From positions 3,811,906-3,875,905 of the forward strand of contig NZ_CP046155.1 in NCBI RefSeq assembly GCF_016403105.1: a DNA stretch of 64,000 nucleotides. The letters are read 5' to 3'. The notes beneath the pieces are model-generated. The model saw only the letters and a list, made by a program, of their open reading frames with translations. It had not been told where the DNA came from and made no database searches. The stretch is from Leptolyngbya sp. BL0902 (GTDB taxonomy: Bacteria; Cyanobacteriota; Cyanobacteriia; Phormidesmidales; Phormidesmidaceae). Made by a program: the position numbers and the translations under genes. Of this stretch, positions 26,460-33,612 are shown in pieces; position 1 is the stretch's first letter, and each line of letters opens with the position of its first letter.

Positions 26460-27053
26460 TTACCAACTCTGGGGCTGAAAGCGGTCATCATTCAGAATAA
26501 CAACGCCATCTCCCGATTGCGCCATCACAAACAGCCCCTTGCGATAGGCATAGCGGGCTACCTCATCAGGCACGACCATTCCGGCCACGGCTCCCATGGC
26601 TTGCACATCGCCATAGCGAGGCATCAGGCGCTTAAATTTGCTCAAGCGTTCTAGGTGTTCATCCACATCGGTCTGGGTAAGTTTGCTTTTCACTTCCACC
26701 AAAACCGCCTCTGTCGTGTTGACCACCAACAGGTCAATTTCGATGCCCTCGTCACCACGCTGCACGGCAATGCCATCGTGGAACTCGTGGACAGCAATAC
26801 CCCGTTCTTGAAACAGACGCACCACCGCAGGACGCACCTGCCACTCCACAAACTCGCCGAGGCGGTTGCCCAGTTTCCCCAGTTGCTCGTTGAATTGCTG
26901 GTTTTGTTGTCGCAACAGCCGCTCGGTTTCCTGGAATCGTCGCTCGGTTTCCTGGAATCGCCGTTCGGTTTCTTGAGCTTGGCGTTTGGTTTCTTTTTGC
27001 GCTTCGGCGAGTTCGCCCAAAATGCGCCAGACTTCTTCGGAGGTGGTGGCCAT
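26460..27053 (-). CDS. coiled-coil PD-(D/E)XK (DUF3782-like) protein
   Basis: 197 residues. Residues 15-70 form a coiled coil with heptads of ETERRFQ read three times, encoded by an almost perfect 21-bp tandem DNA repeat (about 26923-26975). The C-terminal domain has the restriction-nuclease-like core GDEGIEIDLLVVNTTEAVLVEVKSKLT (Asp, Glu-x-Lys). This architecture is common in cyanobacterial DUF3782/DUF3782-like proteins of unknown role. The putative nuclease activity is inferred from the motif only. Adjacent Uma2 shares the fold. Confidence 0.75.
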   Translation of the reverse strand: MATTSEEVWRILGELAEAQKETKRQAQETERRFQETERRFQETERLLRQQNQQFNEQLGKLGNRLGEFVEWQVRPAVVRLFQERGIAVHEFHDGIAVQRGDEGIEIDLLVVNTTEAVLVEVKSKLTQTDVDEHLERLSKFKRLMPRYGDVQAMGAVAGMVVPDEVARYAYRKGLFVMAQSGDGVVILNDDRFQPQSW

Positions 27054-27173
27054 GGTGGTTGATCGCCTTTAATCGGCTAAAGCAGTTAGGATCTATAGTA
27101 GCTGAGCCACCAAGCACCCTACGGAGCTTCATCATCATTAGCCTGTAAGCCAAAGCCTGAAAGGAAGAAGCCG

Positions 27174-27587
27174 ATGACGGGTTCATCTGATTCCAATTTA
27201 CCTCGGCAAAATTTATCGAAACCACCCTTGGTCGATCAAAACTATATCGACTACTGGCGGCAACAGTCTGTCAGGCAATCGGAACAACAGCGGCAGGCGA
27301 TGGATCAGGCGTGGCAGGAGGTGCGGCAGATGGCGCAATGTTTGCGGCAGGAGTTTGGAGCGCAGCGGATCGTGGTGTTTGGCTCTCTGGTACGAGGTCG
27401 TTTTACCCCCGATTCTGACATTGATTTAGCCGCCGATCATATTCCCCCCGCCCGATATTTTGAGGCGGTGGCCAGGGTGAATGATCTCAGCGCCCGCTGG
27501 GTGGATCTCAAGCCGCTAGAGGCGCTGACGGGCTATTTTCGCGAGAGAGTGTTGGCGACGGGGGTAGATATTGATGAAAGCCATTAG
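27174..27587 (+). CDS. MNT-type nucleotidyltransferase (antitoxin-like)
   Basis: 137 residues: an N-terminal helical arm (NYIDYWRQQSVRQSEQQRQA) followed by a minimal nucleotidyltransferase domain with IVVFGSLVRGRFTPDSDIDL (about 68-87), whose SDIDL aspartates bind metal. Such proteins normally accompany a HEPN RNase toxin. Here the only downstream frame, overlapping the stop by 14 bases, is a 46-residue piece resembling a HEPN C-terminus. It is unrelated in detail to the MntA at 11333, so this is a second, independent system. Confidence 0.8.
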   Translation: MTGSSDSNLPRQNLSKPPLVDQNYIDYWRQQSVRQSEQQRQAMDQAWQEVRQMAQCLRQEFGAQRIVVFGSLVRGRFTPDSDIDLAADHIPPARYFEAVARVNDLSARWVDLKPLEALTGYFRERVLATGVDIDESH

Positions 27588-27714
27588 TGCTGCGGCGATG
27601 CGTGAACTTGCGGCGGATTTGGTTGGAAATTATCCTGCGGTTTGGGGCAATGTACAAACCGATGTCAGAGCCTTTGTAGATTGGCTAAGGGCCTTGGCCA
27701 CTGAGATATCTTAG
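27574..27714 (+). pseudogene. probable remnant of a HEPN toxin (C-terminal fragment)
   Basis: A 46-codon frame starting with ATG inside the end of the nucleotidyltransferase gene, at the place and overlap expected of the toxin partner. The product contains LVGNYPAVWGNVQTDVRAF and VDWLRAL, which resemble the last helix of HEPN proteins paired with this nucleotidyltransferase class; the core with the R-x4-6-H motif is absent. The simplest reading is an internal deletion that joined the first codons to the last helix. It could also be an unrelated short frame. Confidence 0.45.
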
Positions 27715-28257
27715 AACGTAGGGTGCATTCGCGGCTTTAGTCATGTTTGGCAACGCCTTGATCGCTTGGATGAGCCGCAATGCACCACCGGGGAATTGGA
27801 GATAGCCAATTAAGATTTGATAGGAGATATCTTAGGCAGAGGCTAGGGTAGGCCATGCTTACCCTACGCCTACTCTATCTAACCTGAGTTCGGGATAAGC
27901 CAGGGGCTTCAATCGTTAAAAACTCGCTTCCGGCTCCGACGCTGGCCCTCACCCTAAATCCCTCTCCCTTGGGGAGAGGGACTTTGAAACTCTAGCTCCC
28001 CCTCTCCCCGTGGGCTACTACGTACACATAAGTCATCGATGCTGAGCTTGCCAGGGATGGATCCCCCCTAGCCCCCCTTACCAAGGGGGGAACCGGATTC
28101 AAAGTCCCCCTTTTCAAGGGGGATTTAGGGGGATCTGCCAGCATTTGGCGAGTGACAACGAGATCTGTGTACGTAGTAGCTCCCCGTGGGAGAGGGGGCT
28201 GGGGGGTGAGGGCTGACTGGGCATTGGGCCACGGAGCTTAATCCGAACTGAGGTTAT
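27715..28257. other. gene-free repeat-rich region with nested elements
   Basis: No plausible gene. It begins with a decayed GTAGGGTGCA repeat (27718). From about 27945 to 28213 there is a GC-rich hairpin repeat whose ends are complementary (GCCCTCACC at the left, GGTGAGGGC at the right) and whose arms read CCCTCTCCC/GGGAGAGGG. A 165-bp MITE listed separately is inserted inside this repeat. The remainder up to the methyltransferase stop is unremarkable. Confidence 0.7.
28015..28179. mobile_element. 165-bp MITE with 14-bp TIRs and 11-bp target duplication
   Basis: The ends are exact inverted repeats, CTACTACGTACACA (28015-28028) and TGTGTACGTAGTAG (28166-28179). Both sides are flanked by the same 11 bases, CTCCCCGTGGG (28004-28014 and 28180-28190), a target-site duplication. 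Removing the element and one copy restores an uninterrupted hairpin repeat. It encodes nothing; inside are two GC hairpins (CCCCCCTT/AAGGGGGG at 28072-28090 and CCCCCTT/AAGGGGG at 28106-28122) enclosed by GATCCCCC/GGGGGATC arms, so it could fold into a cruciform. No related transposase is in this window; 11-bp duplications would fit an IS4-type enzyme. Confidence 0.85.
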
Positions 28258-29613
28258 CTACGCCATTTGTTCGGGCAAAACGTAGAGGAAAACCTCTAGT
28301 TTGCCGAGGGCATCGGCAACTTGTTGGGCGGCGGCTTCTGGGGTGATGGGTTCTAGGGTAAGGAGGTTGACCGGGTGGGTTTGCTGCCAGAAATTTACCA
28401 GTGCCGCAAAGGGTTGGGGGCCATTCCACAGTTGCAGCAAGAGGGCGGCGACGTCGTAGCTAATGGTGACGGGGCTGAGGGTGGGCAAGCTTAAAAAGGT
28501 GCTGATGATAAATGGCCCATTTTGCTGAATGGCCTCTAGGGCGGCTTCTTTGACGGCCTCCGTTCGCAGTTGAGGGTGCAGCGTGATCCGTGAATTGAGC
28601 CAGTCTCCTAAGCTCCATTCGGCTACGGGTAGCGGTTCTGGGCCTTGGCGAGGATGGGTACACCAAAAGTCTAGAAGCCGATGGGCGGGGTTGAGCAGTT
28701 CATAAATGGTCAGCATGGTTTCGGGCGTACTTTCTGATAGCCCCATGGCCAAATAGCTGGGTAAATTATCAGGCTCTCTGAAAAGATCGGTCAGGTTCCA
28801 GCGCCGCCATTCCACCATGCTGAGGAACTCTAAATCAGCCCGCCGCAGCCCATCAAACATATCGCTAATGCGATAGCCCTTATCTCCTTTAAGCAACTGA
28901 TTGGCCAGTAAAAATTCTTTGTTACCATCCTGATCCGGATCTTCCAGTTTAGGATTCCAGGTCATTTTCTTGAGGAAAACCTCTGGCTTTAGCTCTTTCA
29001 TGATGTCGATCACGATAGGAACTGCCATTTCTTCGGCTTCTTCTTCCATCAGCCCCATTAAGTTAAAGAGTTCTTGGGCTTGAAAGAAGGTTTGTCGTTG
29101 CAGGGCACTGTGTAAATTGGCACGAATAATCCCTTCCGGCTTGAGGACAGACTTAAACGCGGCTAGCCCCTCGGCAATGTCATCAAAGAAGTACAGGGTT
29201 TCATCGCAGTTGATATAGTCAAACTGGATGCCAAGCTGAGCAATATCTTCAATAGAAAGCACATGAAACTCAGCACAGTTTTCATAACCATGGTAGGCTA
29301 CCCGTTGCTGAGCCAGTTCGATGGATCGGGGGGAAAGATCGATGCCAATCACCTTAGCGCCAGGATTGGCCTTGGCCATGGCGAGAGCTTTATACCCGGT
29401 ACCGCAACCTGCATCTAAAACTACTTTATCTGCCGTTTCTACCACACGGCGTTTTTGCAGGTAAGCAGGAGTGGTTAGGTTCAAGTAAAATAGCTCGTTG
29501 CCCACCTCCCTGGGCACCATATCGATGGGATAGCGGGGATAGGGGCCAAAATCAAACTGTCGCCGCATCCGTTCTAAAAATTCTGCATGGGATTCGGAGG
29601 AGGGAATAGTCAT
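28258..29613 (-). CDS. SAM-dependent methyltransferase, two-part protein
   Basis: 451 residues. The methyltransferase domain (about 50-185) has motif I KVVLDAGCGTGYKALAMAKA, an acidic motif II VIGIDLSPRSIELAQQR, and FDYINCDETLYFFDD as motif IV region. Residues 190-451 are a helical domain of unknown function (with LSMVEWRRWNLTDLFREP and repeated hydrophobic helices), unlike simple small-molecule methyltransferases. The N-terminus (FLERMRRQFDFGPYPRYPID) is found in methyltransferases of bacterial polysaccharide or peptide modification. Substrate unknown. It lies 240 bp downstream of the pilin gene on the same strand but is separated from it by a terminator. Confidence 0.82.
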   Translation of the reverse strand: MTIPSSESHAEFLERMRRQFDFGPYPRYPIDMVPREVGNELFYLNLTTPAYLQKRRVVETADKVVLDAGCGTGYKALAMAKANPGAKVIGIDLSPRSIELAQQRVAYHGYENCAEFHVLSIEDIAQLGIQFDYINCDETLYFFDDIAEGLAAFKSVLKPEGIIRANLHSALQRQTFFQAQELFNLMGLMEEEAEEMAVPIVIDIMKELKPEVFLKKMTWNPKLEDPDQDGNKEFLLANQLLKGDKGYRISDMFDGLRRADLEFLSMVEWRRWNLTDLFREPDNLPSYLAMGLSESTPETMLTIYELLNPAHRLLDFWCTHPRQGPEPLPVAEWSLGDWLNSRITLHPQLRTEAVKEAALEAIQQNGPFIISTFLSLPTLSPVTISYDVAALLLQLWNGPQPFAALVNFWQQTHPVNLLTLEPITPEAAAQQVADALGKLEVFLYVLPEQMA

Positions 29614-29768
29614 GGCTCAGATAATAATCAACGTTGCTCTATTGTATTCACCAATGCTGAAAGGTTGAACCTCATCGTCATTAAGCATAACGACGACGCT
29701 AACTCTACCTTTTGCCATAGCAAACCACCCTTAGCAGATAGTCGCTTTTATAGCCGTTTCAAACATTA

Positions 29769-29803
29769 TAAAAAAGGCCACTCGAAACACGAGTAGCCTT
29801 TTT
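29769..29803 (-). terminator. terminator of the pilin gene
   Basis: An 11-bp stem AAGGC-CACTCG/CGAGTAGCCTT with one mismatch and loop AAACA; on the minus strand it is followed by TTTTTTATA. It lies about 55 bases after the pilin stop and upstream of the methyltransferase, so the two genes are probably separate units. Confidence 0.85.
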
Positions 29804-29856
29804 ATAGTGTTGCTAACTAACCCAAAAGGTCAGGTTCGCTAACCTCTTACTAAGCT

Positions 29857-30423
29857 CTACTTACAATCAGGCCGTTTTGCGAGGGGAGCAGTAACCTCAG
29901 CGTTTGCCAAACCTTCATTGGCAATCTGAGCAACAGGAACGACGCCAGGAGCACCGCCGATGCAGAACAGAGCAGTGGTGGTGGAGTTGCCGCCGCTGTC
30001 TTGCAGAGTGTAGGAAACGCCCGTGTAGGCTAGCAGAACGGGGTCAATGGGTTTAGCACTTACAAAAGCAGACTTAGGCAGGGTGCCACCAGTGGGGGCA
30101 GCTAGAGTATTGGCGGTAGTACCATCACCATAGGTGTAGAACTGGGTGGTGGTTTGGATACCTAGACCTAGCAGGTCAATCCGGTTAGCGAAGGTGGGGT
30201 TTTCTAGGCGGTAAGCTTGTTGGCCACGGTTGATGGAACCCACGTAGGAGGTGGCTTCAGACTGACGGGCGCGGTTGGCTTGGTTGAGGAACGCGGGCAG
30301 AGCGATAGCAGCCAGAATACCGATGATGATGATAACCACCAGTAGTTCAATCAAAGTGAAGCCGCCGTCTTCTTTCTTTTGGATGAGGTGTTGCAGCAGC
30401 TTGAAGTTCCAAGTGGATTTCAT
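29857..30423 (-). CDS. pilA: type IV pilin (PilA-like)
   Basis: 188-residue major or minor pilin. A leader of 20 residues ends in the prepilin peptidase site GG/FTLIELLVVIIIIGILAAIA, with the conserved Glu at +5 and the long N-terminal helix. Then LPAFLNQANRARQSEA, a beta-rich head and two Cys (residues about 155 and 187) able to form the C-terminal disulfide loop. AAGGAG lies 11 bases before the ATG. It resembles the cyanobacterial PilA1 family needed for motility and DNA uptake. No other pilus genes are adjacent, as is usual for cyanobacterial pilA. Confidence 0.93.
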   Translation of the reverse strand: MKSTWNFKLLQHLIQKKEDGGFTLIELLVVIIIIGILAAIALPAFLNQANRARQSEATSYVGSINRGQQAYRLENPTFANRIDLLGLGIQTTTQFYTYGDGTTANTLAAPTGGTLPKSAFVSAKPIDPVLLAYTGVSYTLQDSGGNSTTTALFCIGGAPGVVPVAQIANEGLANAEVTAPLAKRPDCK

Positions 30424-30761
30424 AATGGGGTGTCTCCTTGAGAAGCAGGTATAGTTTGTTCGCTTCTTGGACTAACTTACCCACTTGGCTCAGGTTTCAT
30501 ATCACCTCCGGCAAAATTTCTTTTTGCAGGCCGGAGTCTGCACCTTAGAAAGGCGCGAAAAGCTTGCTGAATGGGGCTTCTGGAAATTTGTGTGATTTTG
30601 TAACATTCCCCGGATGGAGCGATAGGCGCTTCGCTGACGGTGTGGGTATTGCCTGGGGCACGGGGGTAAGCCGTTGTCGAATGGGCACGACCTACCCCAC
30701 CTAGGGCGATTGGGTTGGCCACCTTACCCCTGGCAACCGCAGCAATGGGCTACAGTTCGCC
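30424..30761. other. pilA upstream region with hairpin and mini-ORF
   Basis: About 340 bp without a normal gene. Reading the minus strand toward pilA, a hairpin (CTCCGGC, 30530-30536 pairing with GCCGGAG, 30506-30512; inner GCAAAA/TTTTGC stem possible) overlaps a perfect Shine-Dalgarno, GGAGGTGAT, which precedes a seven-codon frame MKPEPSG ending in TAA. About 60 bases later the pilA Shine-Dalgarno follows. This looks like a leader peptide or structured 5' UTR. The part nearer 30761 carries a GTAGG-type repeat relative and nothing else. Confidence 0.5.
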
Positions 30762-31160
30762 CTACTCCTGCAAAAACTGGATGAAATCGGCTATGGCTGC
30801 TTCGACTCCGGCACTGGGGTTGAGTAAATACCGTGCTTGGAGAAGGATCCATCGATTTTGGATTCGAGCTCGGCGAGCCGCTCGTTCTCCTTCCTCAAGG
30901 CTTCGTTGCTTTGCTTCAGCTCGTTCATTCGCAGTGCGTGCTGCTTCTCGATTTCGACGGTCCCATTCAACGCAAAAACCAACCAGCGCCACCACGAGGG
31001 CGGCCACGGTACATCGGTTGCTCCAGGTGCGGGCGTTGGCGACGTATCCGAGGAGGGTGAAGTCGGTTTCATCGTAAAACCTCAGAAAGGCGATGCTGAT
31101 GATCAGGAGCGTGAGCAGGGTGCCCGGAAGCAGCGAGAGAAAATTAACCCAGCGGTTCAT
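30762..31160 (-). CDS. tandem-array membrane coiled-coil protein, copy A (last)
   Basis: Promoter-distal copy of five paralogues; 132 residues, the shortest. Same plan as the others: TM helix 1 about 7-29 (FLSLLPGTLLTLLIISIAFL), a loop DETDFTLLGYVANARTW, TM helix 2 about 50-66, then a charged tail WDRRNREAARTANERAEAKQ, here without the long EEEARRR repeats, and a C-terminal helix NRWILLQARYLLNPSAGVEA. It ends FLQE because a TAG replaces the TAT/TAC Tyr codon that the other copies have before their last three residues. A TATAAT box lies 30 bases before the ATG. Not recognised as a known family. Confidence 0.8.
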   Translation of the reverse strand: MNRWVNFLSLLPGTLLTLLIISIAFLRFYDETDFTLLGYVANARTWSNRCTVAALVVALVGFCVEWDRRNREAARTANERAEAKQRSLEEGERAARRARIQNRWILLQARYLLNPSAGVEAAIADFIQFLQE

Positions 31161-31222
31161 GCCAAACGGGGGGCGTGCCGATTGACCCCATTATACGGGG
31201 CATCCTTGAGGGCAGGCCGAGG

Positions 31223-31783
31223 CTACAGTTCGCCATACTCCTGCAAAAACTGCACAAAATCCGCTATGGCTGCTTCGACTTCGGTACTGGGGTTGAGTAA
31301 ATACCGTGCTTGGAGAACGATCCATCGATTTTGGATTCGAGCTCGGCGAGCCGCTCGTTCTCTTTCCTCAAGGCTTCGTTGCCTTTCCTCAGCTCGTTCA
31401 TTCGCTGCTCGTGCTGCGTCCTCCTCTCTTCGCTTTCTTTCCTCAGCTCGTTCATTCGCTGCTCGTGCTGCGTCCTCCTCTCTTCGTCGAGCCTCTTCCT
31501 CTCTTCGTCGAGCCTCTTCCTCTCTTTGCTCTCTTGCCTCAGCTCGTTCATTCGCAATGCGTGCTGCTTCTCGATTTCGACGGTCCCATTCAGTGCAAAA
31601 ACCAACCAGCGCCACCACGAGGGCGGCCACGGTACATCGGTTGCTCCAGGTGCGGGCGTTGGCGACGTATCCGAGGAGGGTGAAGTCGGTTTCATCGTAG
31701 AACCTCAGAAAGGCGATGCTGATGATCAGGAGCGTGAGCAGGGTGCCCGGAAGCAGCGAGAGAAAATTAACCCAGCGGTTCAT
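31223..31783 (-). CDS. tandem-array membrane coiled-coil protein, copy B (longest)
   Basis: 186-residue paralogue. The first 66 residues match the other copies nearly exactly. The tail is expanded: relative to copy C an 18-residue block (RREEDAARAANERAEERK) is present twice in tandem, a 54-bp duplication. The tail is a long charged coiled coil of EARRREEE- and AANERAEE-type repeats, expected to extend into the cytoplasm or periplasm. It ends QFLQEYGEL. TATAAT lies 30 bases before the ATG (31813-31818), and the 62-bp spacer upstream resembles those of the other copies. Confidence 0.85.
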   Translation of the reverse strand: MNRWVNFLSLLPGTLLTLLIISIAFLRFYDETDFTLLGYVANARTWSNRCTVAALVVALVGFCTEWDRRNREAARIANERAEAREQREEEARRREEEARRREEDAARAANERAEERKRREEDAARAANERAEERQRSLEERERAARRARIQNRWIVLQARYLLNPSTEVEAAIADFVQFLQEYGEL

Positions 31784-31845
31784 GCCAAACGGGGGGCGTA
31801 CCGATTGACCCCATTATACGGGGCATCCTGAAGGGCAGGCCGGGG

Positions 31846-32352
31846 CTACAGTTCGCCGTACTCCTGCAAAAACTGAATGAAATCGGCTATGGCTGCTTCG
31901 ACTTCGGTACTGGGGTTGAGTAAATACCGTGCTTGAAGAACGATCCATCGATTTTGGATTCGAGCTCGGCGAGCCGCTCGTTCTCTTTCCTCAAGGCTTC
32001 GTTGCCTTTCCTCAGCTCGTTCATTCGCTGCTCGTGCTGCGTCCTCCTCTCTTCGTCGAGCCTCTTCCTCTCTTCGTCGAGCCTCTTCCTCTCTTTGCTC
32101 TCTTGCCTCAGCTCGTTCATTCGCAATGCGTGCTGCTTCTCGATTTCGACGGTCCCATTCAGTGCAAAAACCAACCAGCGCCACCACGAGGGCGGCCACG
32201 GTACATCGGTTGCTCCAGGTGCGGGCGTTGGTGACGTATCCGAGGAGGGTGAAGTCGGTTTCATCGTAAAACCTCAGAAAGGCGATGCTGATAATCAGGA
32301 TCGTGAGCAGGGTGCCCGGAAGCAGTGAGAGAAAATTAACCCAGCGGTTCAT
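31846..32352 (-). CDS. tandem-array membrane coiled-coil protein, copy C
   Basis: 168-residue paralogue; two N-terminal membrane helices, then a coiled coil AREQREEEARRREEEARRRE, DAARAANERAEERQRSLEER and the conserved end RARIQNRWIVLQARYLLNPS...EYGEL. It differs from copy B by lacking one 18-residue block. The spacer before the next copy (32353-32414) is identical in sequence to the spacer between copies D and E. TATAAT at 32382-32387, 30 bases before the ATG. Confidence 0.85.
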   Translation of the reverse strand: MNRWVNFLSLLPGTLLTILIISIAFLRFYDETDFTLLGYVTNARTWSNRCTVAALVVALVGFCTEWDRRNREAARIANERAEAREQREEEARRREEEARRREEDAARAANERAEERQRSLEERERAARRARIQNRWIVLQARYLLNPSTEVEAAIADFIQFLQEYGEL

Positions 32353-32414
32353 GCCAAACGGGGGGCGTGCCGATTGACCTCATTATACGAGCCATCCTTG
32401 AGGGCAGGCTGAGG

Positions 32415-32879
32415 CTACAGTTCACCATACTCCTGCAAAAACTGAATGAAATCGGCTATGGCTGCTTCGCCTTCGGCGCTGGGGTTGAGTAAATACCGTG
32501 CTTGGAGAAGGATCCATCGATTTTGGATTCGAGCTCGGCGAGCCGCTCGTTCGTTTTCCTCAGTTCGCTCATTCGCTGCTCGTGCTTCTGCTGATTCTCT
32601 TCGTCGAGCCTCCTCCTCTCTTCGCGCTCTTTCCTCATCTCGTTCATTCGCAGTGCGTGCTGCTTCTCGATTTCGACGGTCCCATTCAGTGCAAAAACCA
32701 ACCAGCGCCACCACGAGGGCGGCCACGGTACATCGGTTGCTCCAGGTGCGGGTGTTGGCGACGTATCCGAGGAGGGTGAAGTCGGTTTCATCGTAAAACC
32801 TCAGAAAGGCGATGCTGATAATCAGGATCGTGAGCAGGGTGCCCGGAAGCAGTGAGAGAAAATTAACCCAGCGGTTCAT
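32415..32879 (-). CDS. tandem-array membrane coiled-coil protein, copy D
   Basis: 154 residues, identical in protein sequence to copy E. Its tail differs in type from B and C: ANERDEERARREEEARRRES, AEARAANERTEENERAARRA. In DNA I see only two silent differences from copy E across the gene, so D and E are a very recent duplication (period 527 bp). TATAAT at 32909-32914. No Shine-Dalgarno is visible before this or any other copy. Confidence 0.85.
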   Translation of the reverse strand: MNRWVNFLSLLPGTLLTILIISIAFLRFYDETDFTLLGYVANTRTWSNRCTVAALVVALVGFCTEWDRRNREAARTANERDEERARREEEARRRESAEARAANERTEENERAARRARIQNRWILLQARYLLNPSAEGEAAIADFIQFLQEYGEL

Positions 32880-32941
32880 GCCAAACGGGGGGCGTGCCGA
32901 TTGACCTCATTATACGAGCCATCCTTGAGGGCAGGCTGAGG

Positions 32942-33406
32942 CTACAGTTCACCATACTCCTGCAAAAACTGAATGAAATCGGCTATGGCTGCTTCGCCTT
33001 CGGCGCTGGGGTTGAGTAAATACCGTGCTTGGAGAAGGATCCATCGATTTTGGATTCGAGCTCGGCGAGCCGCTCGTTCGTTTTCCTCAGTTCGCTCATT
33101 CGCTGCTCGTGCTTCTGCTGATTCTCTTCGTCGAGCCTCCTCCTCTCTTCGCGCTCTTTCCTCATCTCGTTCATTCGCAGTGCGTGCTGCTTCTCGATTT
33201 CGACGGTCCCATTCAGTGCAAAAACCAACCAGCGCCACCACGAGGGCGGCCACGGTACATCGGTTGCTCCAGGTGCGGGTGTTGGCGACGTATCCGAGGA
33301 GGGTGAAGTCGGTTTCATCGTAGAACCTCAGAAAGGCGATGCTGATAATCAGGATCGTGAGCAGGGTGCCCGGAAGCAGTGAGAGAAAGTTAACCCAGCG
33401 GTTCAT
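32942..33406 (-). CDS. tandem-array membrane coiled-coil protein, copy E (first)
   Basis: 154 residues; first copy in the direction of transcription. Domains as in copy D. Its upstream sequence differs from that of the other four copies after about 10 bases (CGTATTCGGCGTTTTTCC in place of the common spacer) but still has a TATAAT box (33433-33438), 27 bases before the ATG. This is the outer edge of the duplicated unit. I do not recognise the family; a membrane-anchored coiled-coil scaffold or sensor is the most that can be inferred. The divergent neighbour is a secreted M48 protease. Confidence 0.85.
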   Translation of the reverse strand: MNRWVNFLSLLPGTLLTILIISIAFLRFYDETDFTLLGYVANTRTWSNRCTVAALVVALVGFCTEWDRRNREAARTANERDEERARREEEARRRESAEARAANERTEENERAARRARIQNRWILLQARYLLNPSAEGEAAIADFIQFLQEYGEL

Positions 33407-33612
33407 GCCAAGGAAAAACGCCGAATACGTCCATTATACGGGGCACCTTTGGGGCGTGTTAATGTGCCGTCAGAACGCCCAAGTCGCCGCTGGGAGCATC
33501 GCTCGATGGATGGGGCTAGATGGGTTAGGGTGATGGGGAACTCAACCGCCTCCTTGGCCGACATGGGGAGGAAGATCGATCCGCCGCCCAACGCCTGAAA
33601 AGAGAGCCTGCC

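Larger units (their letters stand above)
30762..33406 (-). repeat. five-copy head-to-tail tandem gene array
   Basis: Units of 461, 623, 569 and 527 bp between successive gene ends (A-B, B-C, C-D, D-E). All four intergenic spacers are exactly 62 bp and carry the same TATAAT box; length differences come only from the coiled-coil part and are multiples of three. This points to repeated unequal crossing-over with the frame kept, and so to selection for function. Confidence 0.9.

Noticed and set aside
30837-31700. Long plus-strand frames opposite the tandem array
   Set aside because: Ser/Leu/Arg-rich shadows produced by the GAG/CGN repeats of the coding strand; they merge two array copies without a consistent start.
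30762-33406. CRISPR array or integron cassette array as explanation of the regular repeats
   Set aside because: Repeat units are whole genes of 460-620 bp with 62-bp spacers that are conserved, not unique; no cas or integrase gene is near.
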